From: Spongilla lacustris | Taxonomy: Eukaryota; Porifera; Demospongiae; Spongillida; Spongillidae | Direction of reading: 5' to 3' | Assembly: GCA_949361645.1 (NCBI GenBank) | Contig: OX442421.1 | Coordinates: 9,769,484 to 9,833,483, forward strand | DNA length: 64,000 nt | Part shown: one piece after another, positions 62,880-64,000 of the stretch | How positions within the stretch are numbered: position 1 is the first letter of the stretch | Layout: each line of letters starts with the position of its first letter | Notes under the pieces: generated by a model | What the model was told of the DNA's origin: nothing | The model's input: only the letters and a program-made list of their open reading frames with translations | The model's database searches: none | Position numbers and translations under genes: made by a program

Positions 62880-64000
62880 TCATTTAACAGCACTCTGAAT
62901 ATATTGGTTCTCAGTAAGACTGCCAGTGATGCAGATTTTTTCTGCAGAAAAAAAAATCACATTTAAGTATTGCCTGTTGAATGCATGAAGCACACACAGA
63001 GCTCCTTCTAGCAGTGGTCTGGTGTTGGGTAGAATGGTGGACAGGACTTCGCAGCAAGGGATGGTCACATTGCCTACAAAGTCCACCTACAGTTCATTGA
63101 TGCGTAATAGGTAAGAGTCAGTGCATTTTATTTATTACTTGAAATTGAGGCAGTTTGTCCTTGTGGTTTGAGTCCATCATCTTGATAGGAACAAACCCCA
63201 AAGCCTTCTCCATATTTCCCTGAGAGAGGTTTGTGCATTAAAAGATGCTTTTGTTGGGACACATGTTACTAAACCTGCTGGTGAAATTCCATGAAGAGGT
63301 CATCCACAACTCTCCTGTTTACTTCCCAAGGTTTGCATGTGGCGCACAAGTCACACGCTGTCATCAGCACACTGTACACCAGCTCCCTACAAGGTAAGTG
63401 CTCAGAGATATAGACTGTAGTCAGGAGTAACACGTCTAGGTACCTGTGTTGGTGATTTTTCCAACTGAACGTCCCACTGTCTGTTATCTCACGAAGAGTT
63501 TTTGTGTGTACCAGGCCACAAGCTATATCTGTAGCCAATATCGCTACTTTGATTATTCCCAAAACCTGCATTATGGAAATAGAAATTAGTATTTCTTAAA
63601 TAAAAAAAAGGTCAGCAGCTTACTGTCTTATACTGGTGTTCTTTGAGGTGGGAAAAAATATTATCATTTTTCAAGATTGCTATAGTCTGCATAAGATGGT
63701 GGTTCTCCAGTACAGAGTTAGGGTAAAGCTTAGCCAATGGACTGTCTGTGAGCTTCAGAAAGCTGTTGCTGTATCCAGGATGATCCAAATCATGACACAG
63801 ACAAGCAATAAGTAGAGATACTTTCTGAGAGCACAAAATTGTTAAGTAGCACATAATTATAATTATTAACTGCAGGTTACCTCTAGCTCACTGAACCTGT
63901 CGTGTGATTCTGAAAGAAGGGATACGTATGCACAGTGGGCTGTACAAAAGGCATGCTCCCAGTTGTGATATTGCTTAGTTTGATAGCCTTTTCTCACAGT
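62880..64000 (-). CDS. PDE10A: 3',5'-cyclic nucleotide phosphodiesterase, PDE10-like (partial)
   Basis: C-terminal catalytic portion; the 5' part lies beyond the window. Exons in transcript order: 63881-64000 (open at the edge), 63624-63824, 63444-63565, 63275-63386, 63139-63219, 62880-63086. The class I PDE metal-binding histidines and aspartates are present: YHNWEHAFCTAHC, CHDLDHPGYSNSF and TACDLCATCKPW. IFSHLKEHQY, GIIKVAILATD and TIPCCEVLSTILPNTRPLL follow the PDE10A order and spacing. HDLDHPG has Pro where most PDEs have Arg. The last exon ends in a non-conserved tail before the stop. It hydrolyses cAMP and/or cGMP by family. Confidence 0.88.

Overview
This window is nuclear DNA of an intron-rich metazoan, most likely a demosponge. 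The genes are animal orthologues with short GT-AG introns, packed tightly and often sharing promoters. One of them is a C-24 sterol methyltransferase, an enzyme most animals lack but sponges (and some annelids) keep. No species can be assigned from the sequence alone. I rebuilt gene models by hand from splice sites, reading-frame continuity and remembered family similarity. In every model the summed exon lengths keep frame, except one gene with a single-base homopolymer slip.

Layout: (1) 184-17822 (+), a CLIP3/CLIP4-type ankyrin and CAP-Gly linker whose introns are almost entirely minisatellite. (2) 18430-19116 (+), an intronless P-loop kinase-like gene behind a 112-bp perfect-type hairpin. 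(3) 19117-22140, gene-poor, with a 521-bp TA-flanked inverted-repeat element. (4) 22141-23491 (+), sterol methyltransferase. (5) 23720-27882 (-), SPAG7, head-to-head with (6) 28003-37320 (+), an RGS22 orthologue. (7) 37855-40335, a 2.48-kb DNA transposon with 20-bp terminal inverted repeats, an 8-bp target duplication and a RING-like, RAG1-N-like ORF. (8) 40667-42925 (+), TFIIS copy 1. (9) 43057-45532 (-), MECR, head-to-head with (10) 45714-47876 (+), TFIIS copy 2. (11) 48185-50556 (-), TBC1D25, head-to-head with (12) 50706-57720 (+), a CCDC178-like coiled coil. (13) 57829-58882 (-), a WASP-family protein, head-to-head with (14) 59010-61362 (+), EB1/MAPRE. (15) 61784-62697 (+), a redoxin selenoprotein with an in-frame UGA in a UxxC motif and a SECIS-like element. 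(16) 62880-64000 (-), the C-terminal half of a PDE10-like phosphodiesterase, cut by the window end.

Four of the five minus-strand genes have their start in the window, and all four starts face a plus-strand start at 120-181 bp. Tails also abut (108-308 bp). Tandem repeats dominate the rest: about 40 separate minisatellites or microsatellites lie almost wholly inside introns. The long translated repeats are not genes. Cytoskeletal regulators are frequent (CLIP, EB1, WASP), but I see no operon-like functional unit. The most notable items are the selenoprotein, the sterol methyltransferase, the RING-bearing transposon, the exon-limited near-identity between the two TFIIS genes, and the chain of bidirectional promoters.
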